The notes under the pieces: generated by a model | Database searches by the model: none | What the model saw: the letters and a program-made list of their open reading frames with translations, nothing else | What the model was told of the DNA's origin: nothing | Assembly (NCBI GenBank): GCA_002469545.1 | Contig: DKMK01000098.1 | Location: forward strand, 1-18,453 | Reading direction: 5' to 3' | DNA: 18,453 bases | Source: Rhodobacterales bacterium UBA7416 | GTDB lineage: Bacteria > Pseudomonadota > Alphaproteobacteria > Rhodobacterales > Rhodobacteraceae | Part shown: piece after piece, positions 7,338 through 15,128 of the stretch | Numbering within the stretch: the first letter of the stretch is position 1 | Layout: each line of letters starts with the position of its first letter | Translations under genes and position numbers: made by a program

Positions 7338-7358
7338 AGGCGAATTTTATCGCCTTTT
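7336..7358 (+). terminator. Intrinsic terminator after the small secreted protein
   Basis: AAAGGCGA (7336-7343) pairs perfectly with TCGCCTTT (7350-7357) around an ATTTTA loop, with four T at 7355-7358. The left arm starts inside the stop codon. It separates the secreted protein from parE. Confidence 0.75.
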
Positions 7359-7437
7359 GCCACCTGCCCCCTATACCAAACCCTTGGTGATCGTGTAACG
7401 TCTGTCAAAACGAGCAACACGGAATCAAGAGCCCAAA

Positions 7438-9423
7438 ATGGCCGATAATCTATTTACCGACGAAACGCCTTCGGGCAAATCCTATGACGCCTCCTCGATC
7501 CAAGTGCTCGAGGATATGGAACACGTCCGCCTGCGCCCTGGTATGTATATCGGCGGCACGGACGATCGCGCCCTGCATCACATGGTGGCGGAAATCGTCG
7601 ACAACTCGATGGACGAAGCCGTCGCAGGCCACGCCACATGGATCGAAGTCGAACTTCACGAAAACTTCCACGTCACCGTACGCGACAACGGTCGCGGTAT
7701 CCCTGTGGATATGCACCCCAAATTCCCAGACAAATCAGCCCTCGAAATCATCTTTTGCACGTTGAACGCTGGTGGTAAATTCTCGGGCGACAACTACGAA
7801 ACATCGGGCGGCCTGCACGGTGTGGGTTCATCCGTTGTAAATGCCCTCTCCGATTACCTGCACGTCGAAGTCGCCAAAAACCGCGAACTCTTCGCGATGG
7901 ATTTCTCGCGTGGTATCCCACAGGGCAAATTGCAAAACATGGGGCCAACCCAAAACCGTCGCGGCACATCCGTGTCCTTTCACCCTGACCCCGACATCTT
8001 CGGCACATCCGCCAAATTCAAACCAAAACGCCTGTACGATATGGCCAAATCCAAGGCATACCTGTTTTCAGGCGTCGAAATCCGCTGGAAAGTTGCGCAA
8101 TCATGCCTTGCCGCTGGCGATGAAACACCCCTCACAGATACCTTCAAATTCCCCAACGGTCTGGCCGATTACCTGACCGAACGCCTTGAAGGCGCATCGG
8201 TCTATTCCGAAATCCCCTTCGCTGGCAAAGTCAAATTCGCCGAAAAATTCGGCAACAACGTGGTTGGCTACGTCGAATGGGCCATCAACTGGACGCCCTC
8301 ACGCGACAGCTTCACTCAATCCTATTGTAACACCGTCCCAACACCCGAAGGCGGCACACACGAAAGCGGCTTCTGGGCCGCTGTCCTAAAAGGCATCAAA
8401 GCTTATGGCGAACTGGTGAATAACAAAAAAGCGGCGAGCATCACCCGCGAGGATGTAATGGGCGGCGGTTGCGCCCTCGTCTCCTGCTTTATCTCTGAAC
8501 CAAAATTCGTGGGCCAAACCAAGGATCGCTTGGCAACGGTCGAAGCTCAAAAATGGGTCGAAAACTCTGTGCGCGATCACTTTGATAACTGGCTGGCCTC
8601 CAACAACAAATCCGCTGGCGCAATCCTTGATTACATGGTGCTCAAGGCCGAAGAACGCCTGCGTCGCAAAGCCGAAAAAGACACCCAACGCAAATCCGCC
8701 ACCAAAAAACTCCGCCTACCCGGTAAACTGACCGACTGTTCGCAAAACACCCGCGAAGGCACGGAATTGTTCATCGTAGAGGGCGACTCTGCGGGTGGTT
8801 CCGCCAAAATGGCACGCGACCGTAAAACGCAGGCATTACTACCATTGCGCGGTAAAATCCTGAACGTCCTTGGCGCGGCCAGCAACAAAATGACCGCCAA
8901 CAACGAAATCAACGACCTATGCCAAGCATTGGGCGTGCAAATGGGCACAAAATTCAACGTCGATGATTTACGCTATGAAAAAATCATCATCATGACCGAT
9001 GCGGACGTCGACGGCGCCCACATCGCCGCATTATTAATGACATTCTTCTTCACTCAAATGCGCCCATTAATCGACAACGGCCACCTGTATATGGCCTGCC
9101 CGCCCCTGTTCCGCCTAACCCAAGGCGCAAAACGCGTGTACTGTATGGACGACGCGGAAAAAGACGCATGGATGGAAAAGGGTCTGGGCGGTCGCGGCAA
9201 AATCGACACCTCACGGTTTAAGGGTCTTGGTGAAATGGATGCCAAAGATTTGAAAGAAACCACAATGAAGAAAGACACCCGTCAGCTGATCCGTATCACG
9301 ATGGACGAGGATGAACCGGGCCAAACAGACGATCTGGTGGATCGTTTGATGGGCAAAAAGCCAGAGTTGCGGTTTGAGTATATTCAGGCGAATGCGAAGT
9401 TTGCTGAAGATTTAGATGTATGA
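7438..9423 (+). CDS. parE: DNA topoisomerase IV subunit B
   Basis: A 661-residue type IIA topoisomerase ATPase subunit that pairs with ParC to unlink daughter chromosomes. The GHKL ATPase domain shows EIVDNSMDEA (52-61), VRDNGRGIPV (81-90) and GGLHGVGSSVVNAL (124-137). The transducer domain follows. The TOPRIM part shows EGDSAGGSA from Glu448 and DADVDG at 521-526. The length and the ending RFEYIQANAKFAEDLDV fit ParE rather than the longer GyrB of about 800 residues. The ATG follows AAGAGCCCAAA, a modest ribosome site. It is followed closely by a hairpin and is probably transcribed alone. No anomaly was seen. Confidence 0.94.
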   Translation: MADNLFTDETPSGKSYDASSIQVLEDMEHVRLRPGMYIGGTDDRALHHMVAEIVDNSMDEAVAGHATWIEVELHENFHVTVRDNGRGIPVDMHPKFPDKSALEIIFCTLNAGGKFSGDNYETSGGLHGVGSSVVNALSDYLHVEVAKNRELFAMDFSRGIPQGKLQNMGPTQNRRGTSVSFHPDPDIFGTSAKFKPKRLYDMAKSKAYLFSGVEIRWKVAQSCLAAGDETPLTDTFKFPNGLADYLTERLEGASVYSEIPFAGKVKFAEKFGNNVVGYVEWAINWTPSRDSFTQSYCNTVPTPEGGTHESGFWAAVLKGIKAYGELVNNKKAASITREDVMGGGCALVSCFISEPKFVGQTKDRLATVEAQKWVENSVRDHFDNWLASNNKSAGAILDYMVLKAEERLRRKAEKDTQRKSATKKLRLPGKLTDCSQNTREGTELFIVEGDSAGGSAKMARDRKTQALLPLRGKILNVLGAASNKMTANNEINDLCQALGVQMGTKFNVDDLRYEKIIIMTDADVDGAHIAALLMTFFFTQMRPLIDNGHLYMACPPLFRLTQGAKRVYCMDDAEKDAWMEKGLGGRGKIDTSRFKGLGEMDAKDLKETTMKKDTRQLIRITMDEDEPGQTDDLVDRLMGKKPELRFEYIQANAKFAEDLDV

Positions 9424-9448
9424 GAAATTGGGCCTAGCCCAAATTCTC
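9422..9448 (+). terminator. Hairpin after parE, probable terminator
   Basis: GAGAAATTGGGC (9422-9433) and GCCCAAATTCTC (9437-9448) pair over twelve positions with one A-A mismatch and a CTA loop. The structure begins inside the parE stop codon. No T-run follows, so it may stabilise the mRNA end or end transcription only partly. Confidence 0.6.
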
Positions 9449-9557
9449 TAACCGGCAGTTTATTGCGAAGTGATGAGTGAGAGGGAAACGGTTGCCTGAT
9501 TGCGTTCCTTTTTAAAATTGTACATTACAGAAGCAACATTTATTTAAGGATTTTATT

Positions 9558-10322
9558 GTGCGTAAAACTTTCTGGGTCTCACTTTTTAAACTTAAAATCC
9601 ATGAAACCAATAAAACCTTGAGATATTTAAATCGCAATGGTGAGTCAGATGAAGATATTTTTCTGAATCTTGGAAATTTATTTAGGAAGCAATCTATTGG
9701 AATTGTCAAAGATTGTTCTACACTTTTTGTCATTTACCTACTGCTTTATGCATTTGGTAACACTAGTGAAACAAAAGTTACAATAGCTGGTGTTTCGGCG
9801 TCAATTCCCTCTACTTTTGTTACCTTAACCGCCAGTGTTCTGTTTTTCTTTTTTGTAATGAGGCTTATATCAATTTTACAACTAATTTTCACCCGAACAA
9901 CGTTTGGCCTAAGAATGTCAAAACACAAGTTCGATTTTGGCTCGTTCGCATTTTACCATGGTCAAGAGGACTTGGCACAATCGGTGCCAGTTTTCTACTC
10001 ACACTTTTTCAAATCAAAAATTCCGTTTTCCAATTTACCTTTGCTTATAATTATTTTTCCTTACTTGGCATTACTTATGCCATTATCAGCGTTCGTTATG
10101 TTTTTATGGAGTTTTAATATTGATGTTTTACTCGAAGTGGATAAATTCTCTATAAACTGGATTATCGCTTGCATAAGTAATTTAATCCTTTCTCTAAGTT
10201 TTTTATATTTGATACTTTTTGTGGTTCCATTTCCCTATGTAAAAGACGCATCTGGAATTAGTTGGTTTCTTAAGAAAACTAGACCAATAAAAACACCAGC
10301 GCCTTCACTTGGGGAGGCGTAA
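9558..10322 (+). CDS. Orphan multi-spanning membrane protein, unknown function
   Basis: A 254-residue protein starting at GTG (9558), with AAGGA eight bases upstream. There is no earlier start, and the frame is supported by continuous hydrophobic blocks. Four membrane segments are likely: near 48-66, 84-111, 160-187 and 200-227. The N-terminal 45 residues are charged and cytoplasmic in style. I recognise no family. The gene is markedly A/T-rich and uses codons such as TTA, ATA and TTT far more than its neighbours, which suggests recent acquisition. Residues 248-254 and the TAA stop are encoded by the left half of a large palindromic element (10299-10351), so the original C-terminus may have been replaced. 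It sits alone between parE and a secreted protein. Confidence 0.6.
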   Translation: MRKTFWVSLFKLKIHETNKTLRYLNRNGESDEDIFLNLGNLFRKQSIGIVKDCSTLFVIYLLLYAFGNTSETKVTIAGVSASIPSTFVTLTASVLFFFFVMRLISILQLIFTRTTFGLRMSKHKFDFGSFAFYHGQEDLAQSVPVFYSHFFKSKIPFSNLPLLIIIFPYLALLMPLSAFVMFLWSFNIDVLLEVDKFSINWIIACISNLILSLSFLYLILFVVPFPYVKDASGISWFLKKTRPIKTPAPSLGEA

Positions 10323-10351
10323 AACGCCTTCCCGGGGGGAAGTGAAGGCGC
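10299..10351. repeat. Large compound palindrome (nested hairpins)
   Basis: Outer arms GCGCCTTCACTT (10299-10310) and AAGTGAAGGCGC (10340-10351) match over twelve bases without error. Nested directly inside is GGGGAGGCG (10311-10319) with CGCCTTCCC (10325-10333), nine pairs with one G-T wobble and a TAAAA loop. Six G (10334-10339) bulge on one side. This looks like a dispersed palindromic element or a terminator; it also carries the stop codon of the upstream gene. Confidence 0.75.
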
Positions 10352-10373
10352 GGCATGTTCTGGCGAACATGCC
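10352..10373. repeat. Second hairpin adjoining the compound palindrome
   Basis: GGCATGTTC (10352-10360) and GAACATGCC (10365-10373) pair perfectly over nine bases around TGGC. It abuts the preceding 53-base palindrome with no gap, so the two may be parts of one element. Confidence 0.75.
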
Positions 10374-10388
10374 AAAGATAACCATACT

Positions 10389-10415
10389 GTCATCCCCGAC
10401 TTGATCGCGGGTATC
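10389..10415. repeat. REP-like alphaproteobacterial palindrome
   Basis: The stretch beginning GTCATCCCCGACTTGATCGC matches, in my memory, a very common dispersed element of alphaproteobacteria with the pattern ATCCC-GACTTGATC-GGGAT. The copy here is imperfect: an extra or changed base gives GCGGGTATC instead of a clean GGGGATC. It follows the two hairpins by 15 bases. Confidence 0.55.
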
Positions 10416-10476
10416 TCTCAAATTTGGCGTTTCCCAATCACCATGCTACCCTCGACCCACCAACTCGGAGGCTCCC

Positions 10477-10884
10477 ATGCTAAAACAAGCCCTACTCGTA
10501 ACCGCCCTACTCTGCACCATCAGCACAACCGCCAGCGCCCAAATGGTCGACGCCGCCCAAATCCGTCCTATCCTAACGATGACAAAATCGAGTTGGGTCG
10601 CCGTACGCGAATGGAATGGCCAAGATTTGATCTACTTCACCCACCTCGAAAGCTGGCGATGTGGTCTGACGTCTGTCACCTACACAATCAACGACGCCCC
10701 CGAGCCAAAAACATGGGAACTGGCCCCGTGTGACGAGGCCAACCCAATGGCCATCCCAGATGGTCATCTCGTCTACACAGATTTCCCACTGGGCAGCATC
10801 GAAACCCTGCGCATCGACATCATATATGACGATGACACCACCGACAGCGAAACATACGCACGCAAGGCTATTCAAATCCAGTAA
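10477..10884 (+). CDS. Small secreted protein of unknown function
   Basis: A 135-residue protein with a strong ribosome site (CGGAGG about six bases before the ATG). Residues 1-21 (MLKQALLVTALLCTISTTASA) are a clear signal peptide with cleavage after ASA. The mature protein contains a WNGQDLIYFTHLESWRCGL stretch and two cysteines (62 and 80) that could form one disulfide, plus an acidic tract IIYDDDTTDSE near the end. The look is that of small periplasmic beta-rich proteins common in Rhodobacteraceae, but I cannot name the family. It converges on the ornithine cyclodeaminase gene, with a 26-base palindrome between the two stops. Confidence 0.7.
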   Translation: MLKQALLVTALLCTISTTASAQMVDAAQIRPILTMTKSSWVAVREWNGQDLIYFTHLESWRCGLTSVTYTINDAPEPKTWELAPCDEANPMAIPDGHLVYTDFPLGSIETLRIDIIYDDDTTDSETYARKAIQIQ

Positions 10885-10915
10885 TTTTGGGTTTAATCAC
10901 AACCGAACCGTACAC

Positions 10916-10941
10916 TGATTTAAAATATATATTTTAAATCA
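10916..10941. terminator. 26-base perfect A/T palindrome between convergent genes
   Basis: The half-site TGATTTAAAATAT (10916-10928) is followed at once by its exact reverse complement to 10941. It lies in the 87-base gap between the secreted-protein stop and the ornithine cyclodeaminase stop. The position suggests a bidirectional terminator, but the arms contain only one G-C pair each, so strong intrinsic termination is doubtful. Confidence 0.45.
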
Positions 10942-10971
10942 ATTACTTAACATAGTGCCCCCATGCGGACA

Positions 10972-12018
10972 CTACCCCTTGGACCGTTCCAACATCCCAA
11001 ATAAATCACGTGGATCATCAGGATCAGCCAGCATATCCAACTGCTCAAAAAACGCCGTACCTTCGATGTTTTTCAACACATACCGCAACGCCGAAAAATC
11101 CTCGATCGCGAAACCCACAGAATCAAACAACGTGATCTGCGATTCAGACGTCCGCCCCGTGGCCGCGCCCGTCATAACTTCCCATAATTCCGTAACAGGA
11201 TGATCCGCATCCAACTGCTGAATTTCCCCCTCAACCCGCGTCTGTTCTGGATACTCAACAAAGATATCAGAGCGCTTCAAAATATCCCCATGCAATTCCG
11301 TCTTGCCCGGACAATCCCCACCAATCGCATTGATATGAACGCCCGCGCCCACCATATTATCCGTCAAAATCGTCGCGCTCGCCTTATCCGCCGTACAAGT
11401 CGTAATAATCTGCGCCCCAGCAATCGCTTCCTGCGCCGTTTTACACGCCACAACAGTCAATCCTTTGCCCGTCAAATTACGAACCGCCTTGGCCGTGGCC
11501 GCTGGATCAATATCGTACAACCGAACAGTATCAATCCCACAAACCGCCTTAAACGCCATGCACTGAAACTCGGACTGTGCCCCATTCCCAATCATCGCCA
11601 TCGTCGTCGCACCTTTAGGCGCCAAATACTTGCCCACCAACGCAGACGTCGCTGCCGTCCGCATCGCCGTCAGCATCGTCATTTCCGACAGCAAAACAGG
11701 ATACCCAGATTGCACATCCGCCAACAATCCAAACGCCGTAACAGTCTGCAAACCTTCCTTGGTATTCTTGGGATGCCCGTTCACATATTTAAACCCATAC
11801 ATGTCGCCATCCGATGTCGGCATCAATTCAATCACACCCACATCAGAATGCGATGCCACGCGGGGCGTTTTATCAAACAACGGCCAGCGTTTAAAATCCG
11901 CCTCAACCTCTGCCGCCAGTTCAACCAGCGCCTTTTCAATCCCGATGTGGCTTATCAACCCCATCATGTTATCCACGGAAACAAACGGCACATATGCCTT
12001 ATCGGATGGTGTCAGCAT
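10972..12018 (-). CDS. Ornithine cyclodeaminase
   Basis: A 348-residue member of the ornithine cyclodeaminase / mu-crystallin family, which converts L-ornithine to L-proline and ammonia using bound NAD. The Rossmann motif is AMIGNGAQSEFQ (141-152). Residues expected at the active site are Lys77 (FKYVNGHP), Arg120 (TAMRTAATS) and Asp235 (GGDCPGKTELH); these match, with a seven- or eight-residue shift, positions I recall from the Pseudomonas enzyme. The start directly follows the arginase stop (TAAATG), so translation is probably coupled. This pairing makes ornithine the likely substrate and argues against related members acting on other amino acids. The pathway would feed arginine nitrogen and carbon into proline. 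Confidence 0.92.
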   Translation of the reverse strand: MLTPSDKAYVPFVSVDNMMGLISHIGIEKALVELAAEVEADFKRWPLFDKTPRVASHSDVGVIELMPTSDGDMYGFKYVNGHPKNTKEGLQTVTAFGLLADVQSGYPVLLSEMTMLTAMRTAATSALVGKYLAPKGATTMAMIGNGAQSEFQCMAFKAVCGIDTVRLYDIDPAATAKAVRNLTGKGLTVVACKTAQEAIAGAQIITTCTADKASATILTDNMVGAGVHINAIGGDCPGKTELHGDILKRSDIFVEYPEQTRVEGEIQQLDADHPVTELWEVMTGAATGRTSESQITLFDSVGFAIEDFSALRYVLKNIEGTAFFEQLDMLADPDDPRDLFGMLERSKG

Positions 12019-12945
12019 TTAAAAACTCCAAGTCGTTCTGTCAAAAATTCGCCGCCCTAAAAGCGACCCCAATAAATCCACCATCAAACGCGCGGTTTTG
12101 CCCGTGTCGTCCAAAATGGGGTTCAATTCTACAATGTCCATGGATGAAACCAAGCCACTGTCATGCAGAAATTCCATCACCAAATGTCCTTCGCGTTCCG
12201 TCGCACCACCTGGCACAGTCGTGCCAACCGCAGGTGCAATCGCAGGGTCCAGAAAATCCACATCCAAAGACACGTGCAACAGACCGTTTTCATCACGCAC
12301 GCGATCCAGAAACGCTTTCAATGGCGCCTTCATCCCAAACTCATCAATATAACGCATATCAGCCACGGAAATATTCAACGCCTGCAACGCCTTCTTTTCC
12401 GCCAAATCAACAGACCGCAATCCAATCATTGCCACATTGCAGGGCGGCACAACGACGTCCAACGCTGGATAATCCTCAAACCCAGCCTGCCCCGTTACAT
12501 ATGCCACAGGCGTGCCATGCAAATTGCCACTGCTTGTTGAATGCGGCGTGTGAAAATCGGGATGCGCGTCCAGCCATAATACAAACAGCGGTCGATCAAC
12601 CGATGCGGCAAAGGATGCAACACCCGAAACCGTCCCAGACGATAACGCATGATCCCCGCCCATAAAGATTGGAAACCCATGCGTCATCTGTTCCTTGGCC
12701 ACATCAGCCAAGGCGCGCGTCCACGCCACATTTTCCGCCAACTTATGAACGCCATCGCGATCCGCTGGATCATCCGCATGGGGTTTGGGTGCAACATCAC
12801 CCAGATCAACCACCCTGTGCCCCTGATCCGCAATCGCTTGCTCAATCCCAACTGTTCGCAAGGCATCCGGCCCCATCAAACACCCTTTTTTGGCTTTGCC
12901 ACAATCCAGCGGCACACCAATCAATATACAATTTTTCTGTTCCAT
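12019..12945 (-). CDS. rocF: Arginase
   Basis: A 308-residue arginase of the ureohydrolase family, which splits arginine into ornithine and urea using two Mn ions. Counting from the ATG at 12945, the metal ligands are His99 (MGGDHAL), Asp126, His128 and Asp130 (DAHPDFH), and Asp228 and Asp230 (SLDVDFLDP); all six are present. The late AVGTTVPGGATEREG block is also typical. The frame opens further to a TTG at 12960, adding MQTAS, but the usual family start is just before the CILIGVP strand, so the ATG is preferred. It is the first gene of a two-gene operon with ornithine cyclodeaminase and is divergent from an Lrp-type regulator gene. Confidence 0.92.
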   Translation of the reverse strand: MEQKNCILIGVPLDCGKAKKGCLMGPDALRTVGIEQAIADQGHRVVDLGDVAPKPHADDPADRDGVHKLAENVAWTRALADVAKEQMTHGFPIFMGGDHALSSGTVSGVASFAASVDRPLFVLWLDAHPDFHTPHSTSSGNLHGTPVAYVTGQAGFEDYPALDVVVPPCNVAMIGLRSVDLAEKKALQALNISVADMRYIDEFGMKAPLKAFLDRVRDENGLLHVSLDVDFLDPAIAPAVGTTVPGGATEREGHLVMEFLHDSGLVSSMDIVELNPILDDTGKTARLMVDLLGSLLGRRIFDRTTWSF

Positions 12946-12987
12946 AGATGCAGTTTGCAATTCAAAACGGGAAACAGTAAACCAGTC

Positions 12988-13021
12988 ATATTGCCCAATT
13001 CAAGCAGTGATTGAGCGAAAT
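12988..13021. promoter_or_regulatory. Candidate Lrp operator between arginase and regulator genes
   Basis: An imperfect inverted repeat pairs positions 12988-12999 (ATATTGCCCAAT) with 13010-13021 (ATTGAGCGAAAT), nine of twelve positions matching. It lies between the arginase start and the regulator start, 11 bases before the latter. Divergent Lrp/AsnC regulators commonly bind such sites to control both their own gene and the target operon. Binding here is inferred. Confidence 0.35.
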
Positions 13022-13032
13022 GGATACCATGC

Positions 13033-13455
13033 ATGGACACTTTGGATAAAAACCTACTGAACGCGTTGAAAAAGAACGCCCGCGCCAGCCTGTCCGATCT
13101 AGCAATAGACCTCAACATCACCCGCGCCACAGTACGCGCACGCATGAACGCTCTAACCACATCGGGTGAAATCGCAGGCTTTACCGTACTGACAAAATCA
13201 GACGTCACCCCCCACCCCGTGCGCGGCTTAATGATGCTGGAAATCGAAGGCACCGGTGCGCATACAATCCGACAAAAACTACTGTCCATGCCACAGGTCA
13301 CATGCGTTCACACCACCAACGGCAAATGGGACATGATTGTTGATATTGGCACACAGACTTTGGGACAGTTTGATGACTGTCTGTTTAAAGTGCGCAAGAT
13401 TAGCGGTGTTAAGGGGTCAGAGACTAATTTGCTTTTGTCGACGAAGCAGTCATAA
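13033..13455 (+). CDS. Lrp/AsnC family transcriptional regulator
   Basis: A 140-residue protein of typical Lrp/AsnC length. The N-terminal winged helix is clear: MDTLDKNLLNALKKNARASL, then SDLAIDLNITRATVRARMNAL (20-40) as the helix-turn-helix. The C-terminal RAM domain includes LMMLEIEGTGAHTIRQKLLSMPQVTCVHTTNGKWDMIVDIG, where small ligands such as amino acids bind. It is divergent from the arginase-ornithine cyclodeaminase operon and probably controls it in response to arginine or ornithine; the neighbourhood supports this but nothing in the sequence proves the ligand. The ribosome site is weak, and an out-of-frame ATG at 13029 overlaps the start region. Confidence 0.88.
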   Translation: MDTLDKNLLNALKKNARASLSDLAIDLNITRATVRARMNALTTSGEIAGFTVLTKSDVTPHPVRGLMMLEIEGTGAHTIRQKLLSMPQVTCVHTTNGKWDMIVDIGTQTLGQFDDCLFKVRKISGVKGSETNLLLSTKQS

Positions 13456-13517
13456 AGTGGACATAGTGAAAACGCCAGCTTTAGAACAATGTTTAAAAAC
13501 AATAGACTTAAGAGCCA

Positions 13518-13545
13518 ATGTCCGCTTAGAGCCATGAGCAGACAT
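13518..13545. repeat. Imperfect inverted repeat downstream of the Lrp gene
   Basis: ATGTCCGCT (13518-13526) and AGCAGACAT (13537-13545) pair with one mismatch around a ten-base loop. It sits in the 190-base gap between the convergent Lrp and acetyltransferase genes, which otherwise holds nothing I can support. It could be a degraded dispersed repeat or a weak terminator. Confidence 0.35.
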
Positions 13546-13645
13546 GGCGCGTTTGTCGAAGCTAGAACCATTCAGAATTGGCAAAACCGTCGCCTTTGGC
13601 ACAAAGCTGACATATCATTGTGTCGTTTTTCGGCCCCCTTGGATT

Positions 13646-14455
13646 CTATCGTGTTACAGATCCACTTCCCATTGCTTCTGGATCGATACAAGCAATAAAA
13701 GTCCATTGAGATGGTACGACACCAAGTTTACCGCACAACGCCATCGATGATGCATTGTCTGCTGTGATCCCAGTATTGAATGAACAAGCTCCAAGATTTT
13801 CCCACATCCAAACAATTGACTGCGCCCCAAGAATCAAACCGATCCTCTCGCCACGGCGGGCTTCATCGGTTGCCAGCATGCCCCAAAATGCATCCTTGGC
13901 TCTCGTGCTATTAGGGTGATTGCTAAGATAGGATGATGCGGTTGCCACCACTTTGCCGGCGCAATCTACCGCAGCAAGACAAACGCCCTCCCGGCTGATT
14001 CCGCGCATGGCGGAACCTGGAACTGGCATCACACCGCAGGCAAGCGAAACTTTAGCAACCTCACTAACCAATTTAGTAGATGATCTTTGGTCCAAGACTA
14101 CAACAGACAAATCATCCGGCAATTGGTGCTCACTCAATACTTTCCTGCTGATATCTAGTGCAGGTTTTTCACCTCGACATTGTTCGTAGCGACTTGCATT
14201 CATGCCATGAGCTTTGAGCTCCGAGCAGAACTTGTCCGCCTGATCAATTGGGTAATACTGACAGCTTGCTGCGCCTTGAAGGCTTGCCAATGAGAGCATT
14301 TTGTAAACGGCATCGTCTTTTGGATCACACAGGGAAACCATCCGGCCATAGAATGAGTAAGCCGGATTATCTTTCATCAGTTGCCACAGCTTCTGGCCTC
14401 TCTGCATCAAGGAAATCTGCTCGGCACTACCAAAATACTCGCCAGTATCACTCAT
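13646..14455 (-). CDS. GNAT family N-acetyltransferase, two-part
   Basis: A 269-residue protein. The C-terminal part (about 165-255) has a GNAT acetyl-CoA fold: a central strand with VCLAAVDCAGKVVATASSYL, motif A around FWGMLATDEARRGERIGLILGA, and the TADNASSMALCGKLG helix typical of the family. The first 150 residues carry no motif I recognise and may be a second, degenerate GNAT half. The ATG at 14455 follows a strong AGGAGT ribosome site. Base use differs from the neighbours (less A/C bias on the coding strand, more TTG, GTT and AGC), suggesting acquisition. The substrate is unknown. It is divergent from another acetyltransferase gene. Confidence 0.75.
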   Translation of the reverse strand: MSDTGEYFGSAEQISLMQRGQKLWQLMKDNPAYSFYGRMVSLCDPKDDAVYKMLSLASLQGAASCQYYPIDQADKFCSELKAHGMNASRYEQCRGEKPALDISRKVLSEHQLPDDLSVVVLDQRSSTKLVSEVAKVSLACGVMPVPGSAMRGISREGVCLAAVDCAGKVVATASSYLSNHPNSTRAKDAFWGMLATDEARRGERIGLILGAQSIVWMWENLGACSFNTGITADNASSMALCGKLGVVPSQWTFIACIDPEAMGSGSVTR

Positions 14456-14461
14456 TTAGGA

Positions 14462-14486
14462 ACTCCTACGTATTATAATACTCCTA
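14462..14486. promoter_or_regulatory. Direct repeats flanking a small palindrome before the acetyltransferase
   Basis: ACTCCTA occurs at 14462-14468 and again at 14480-14486, 18 bases apart, flanking and partly overlapping the perfect palindrome GTATTATAATAC (14470-14481). The first copy is also the ribosome site of the minus-strand acetyltransferase. Minus-strand TATAAT (14477-14472) lies within it but is too close to the ribosome site to be an ordinary -10 box. It could be an operator acting at translation start. Confidence 0.3.
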
Positions 14487-14696
14487 GTGAAAACATTAGC
14501 ATCCAAAAGCCTAATTTTCTACATAGTGAAAAATTTTTATCAATGTCTACAATTGGTACTAGATATCGATGGGTGGCTTGTCGTTGGCGGTACGGCGAAC
14601 AAGTAAGAAAATCGTCGCTTCGTCCGCACTGCTAACCTTCTGATATTATATTATGCTGAATTTGATTCATCTAGATGATTTCGCTAAATACAATAA

Positions 14697-15119
14697 ATGT
14701 ACTCAACCCTCCCAATACACATCCATCCCATAACCGCCGCCGATACAATCGACCTGCGCCACAGCGTCATGTGGCCCAACCACCCCAAAGAACATGTCAT
14801 CATTGATGGCGATGGAACCGCCACCCATTTCGGCGCGATCCATCAGGGTAAAATCATCGGCGTCGCCAGCTTCTTCCCCGATGGTACATCATATCGCCTA
14901 CGCAAACTTGCCGTTGATCAAAAATTCCAACGCATGGGCGTCGCCTCTGCGTTATTAACCACCGCCACGGCTGAACTTAGAAAAATGGGATGTACGCAAA
15001 TCTGGTGCGATGCGCGACAATACGCTTCCGCGTTCTATCAACGAAATGGTTTTGAATTGGGGGCGCAGACATTCCAAAAGAACGGGATGGATTACGTCAA
15101 AGCATACAAAACGGTGTAA
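14697..15119 (+). CDS. GNAT family N-acetyltransferase
   Basis: A 140-residue single-domain GNAT, the normal length. Motif A is LAVDQKFQRMGVASALLTTA (71-90) with the acetyl-CoA loop Q78-R-M-G-V-A83, and motif B is ASAFYQRNGFELGAQTF. The family member type (ElaA-like or similar small-molecule acetyltransferase) cannot be fixed, and the acceptor is unknown. The ATG at 14697 has no visible ribosome site (CTAAATACAATAA precedes it), so translation may be weak or leaderless. It is followed by an 11-base tandem repeat and converges on the ABC-F gene. Confidence 0.85.
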   Translation: MYSTLPIHIHPITAADTIDLRHSVMWPNHPKEHVIIDGDGTATHFGAIHQGKIIGVASFFPDGTSYRLRKLAVDQKFQRMGVASALLTTATAELRKMGCTQIWCDARQYASAFYQRNGFELGAQTFQKNGMDYVKAYKTV

Positions 15120-15128
15120 TGCCCTGCC

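Noticed and set aside
11200..12060. 286-codon open frame on the plus strand, antisense to ornithine cyclodeaminase
   Set aside because: Its product is a run of Arg, Asn, His and Ile without domain structure, as expected from the complement of an A/C-biased gene. The minus-strand gene has clear family motifs.
11994..13014. Further long plus-strand frames antisense to arginase
   Set aside because: Low-complexity products rich in His, Pro, Gln and Arg, with no ribosome sites. They are shadows of the arginase gene.
14472..14477. Minus-strand TATAAT as a -10 box for the acetyltransferase
   Set aside because: A start seven bases downstream would remove the AGGAGT ribosome site, and no -35 box was found at the right distance.
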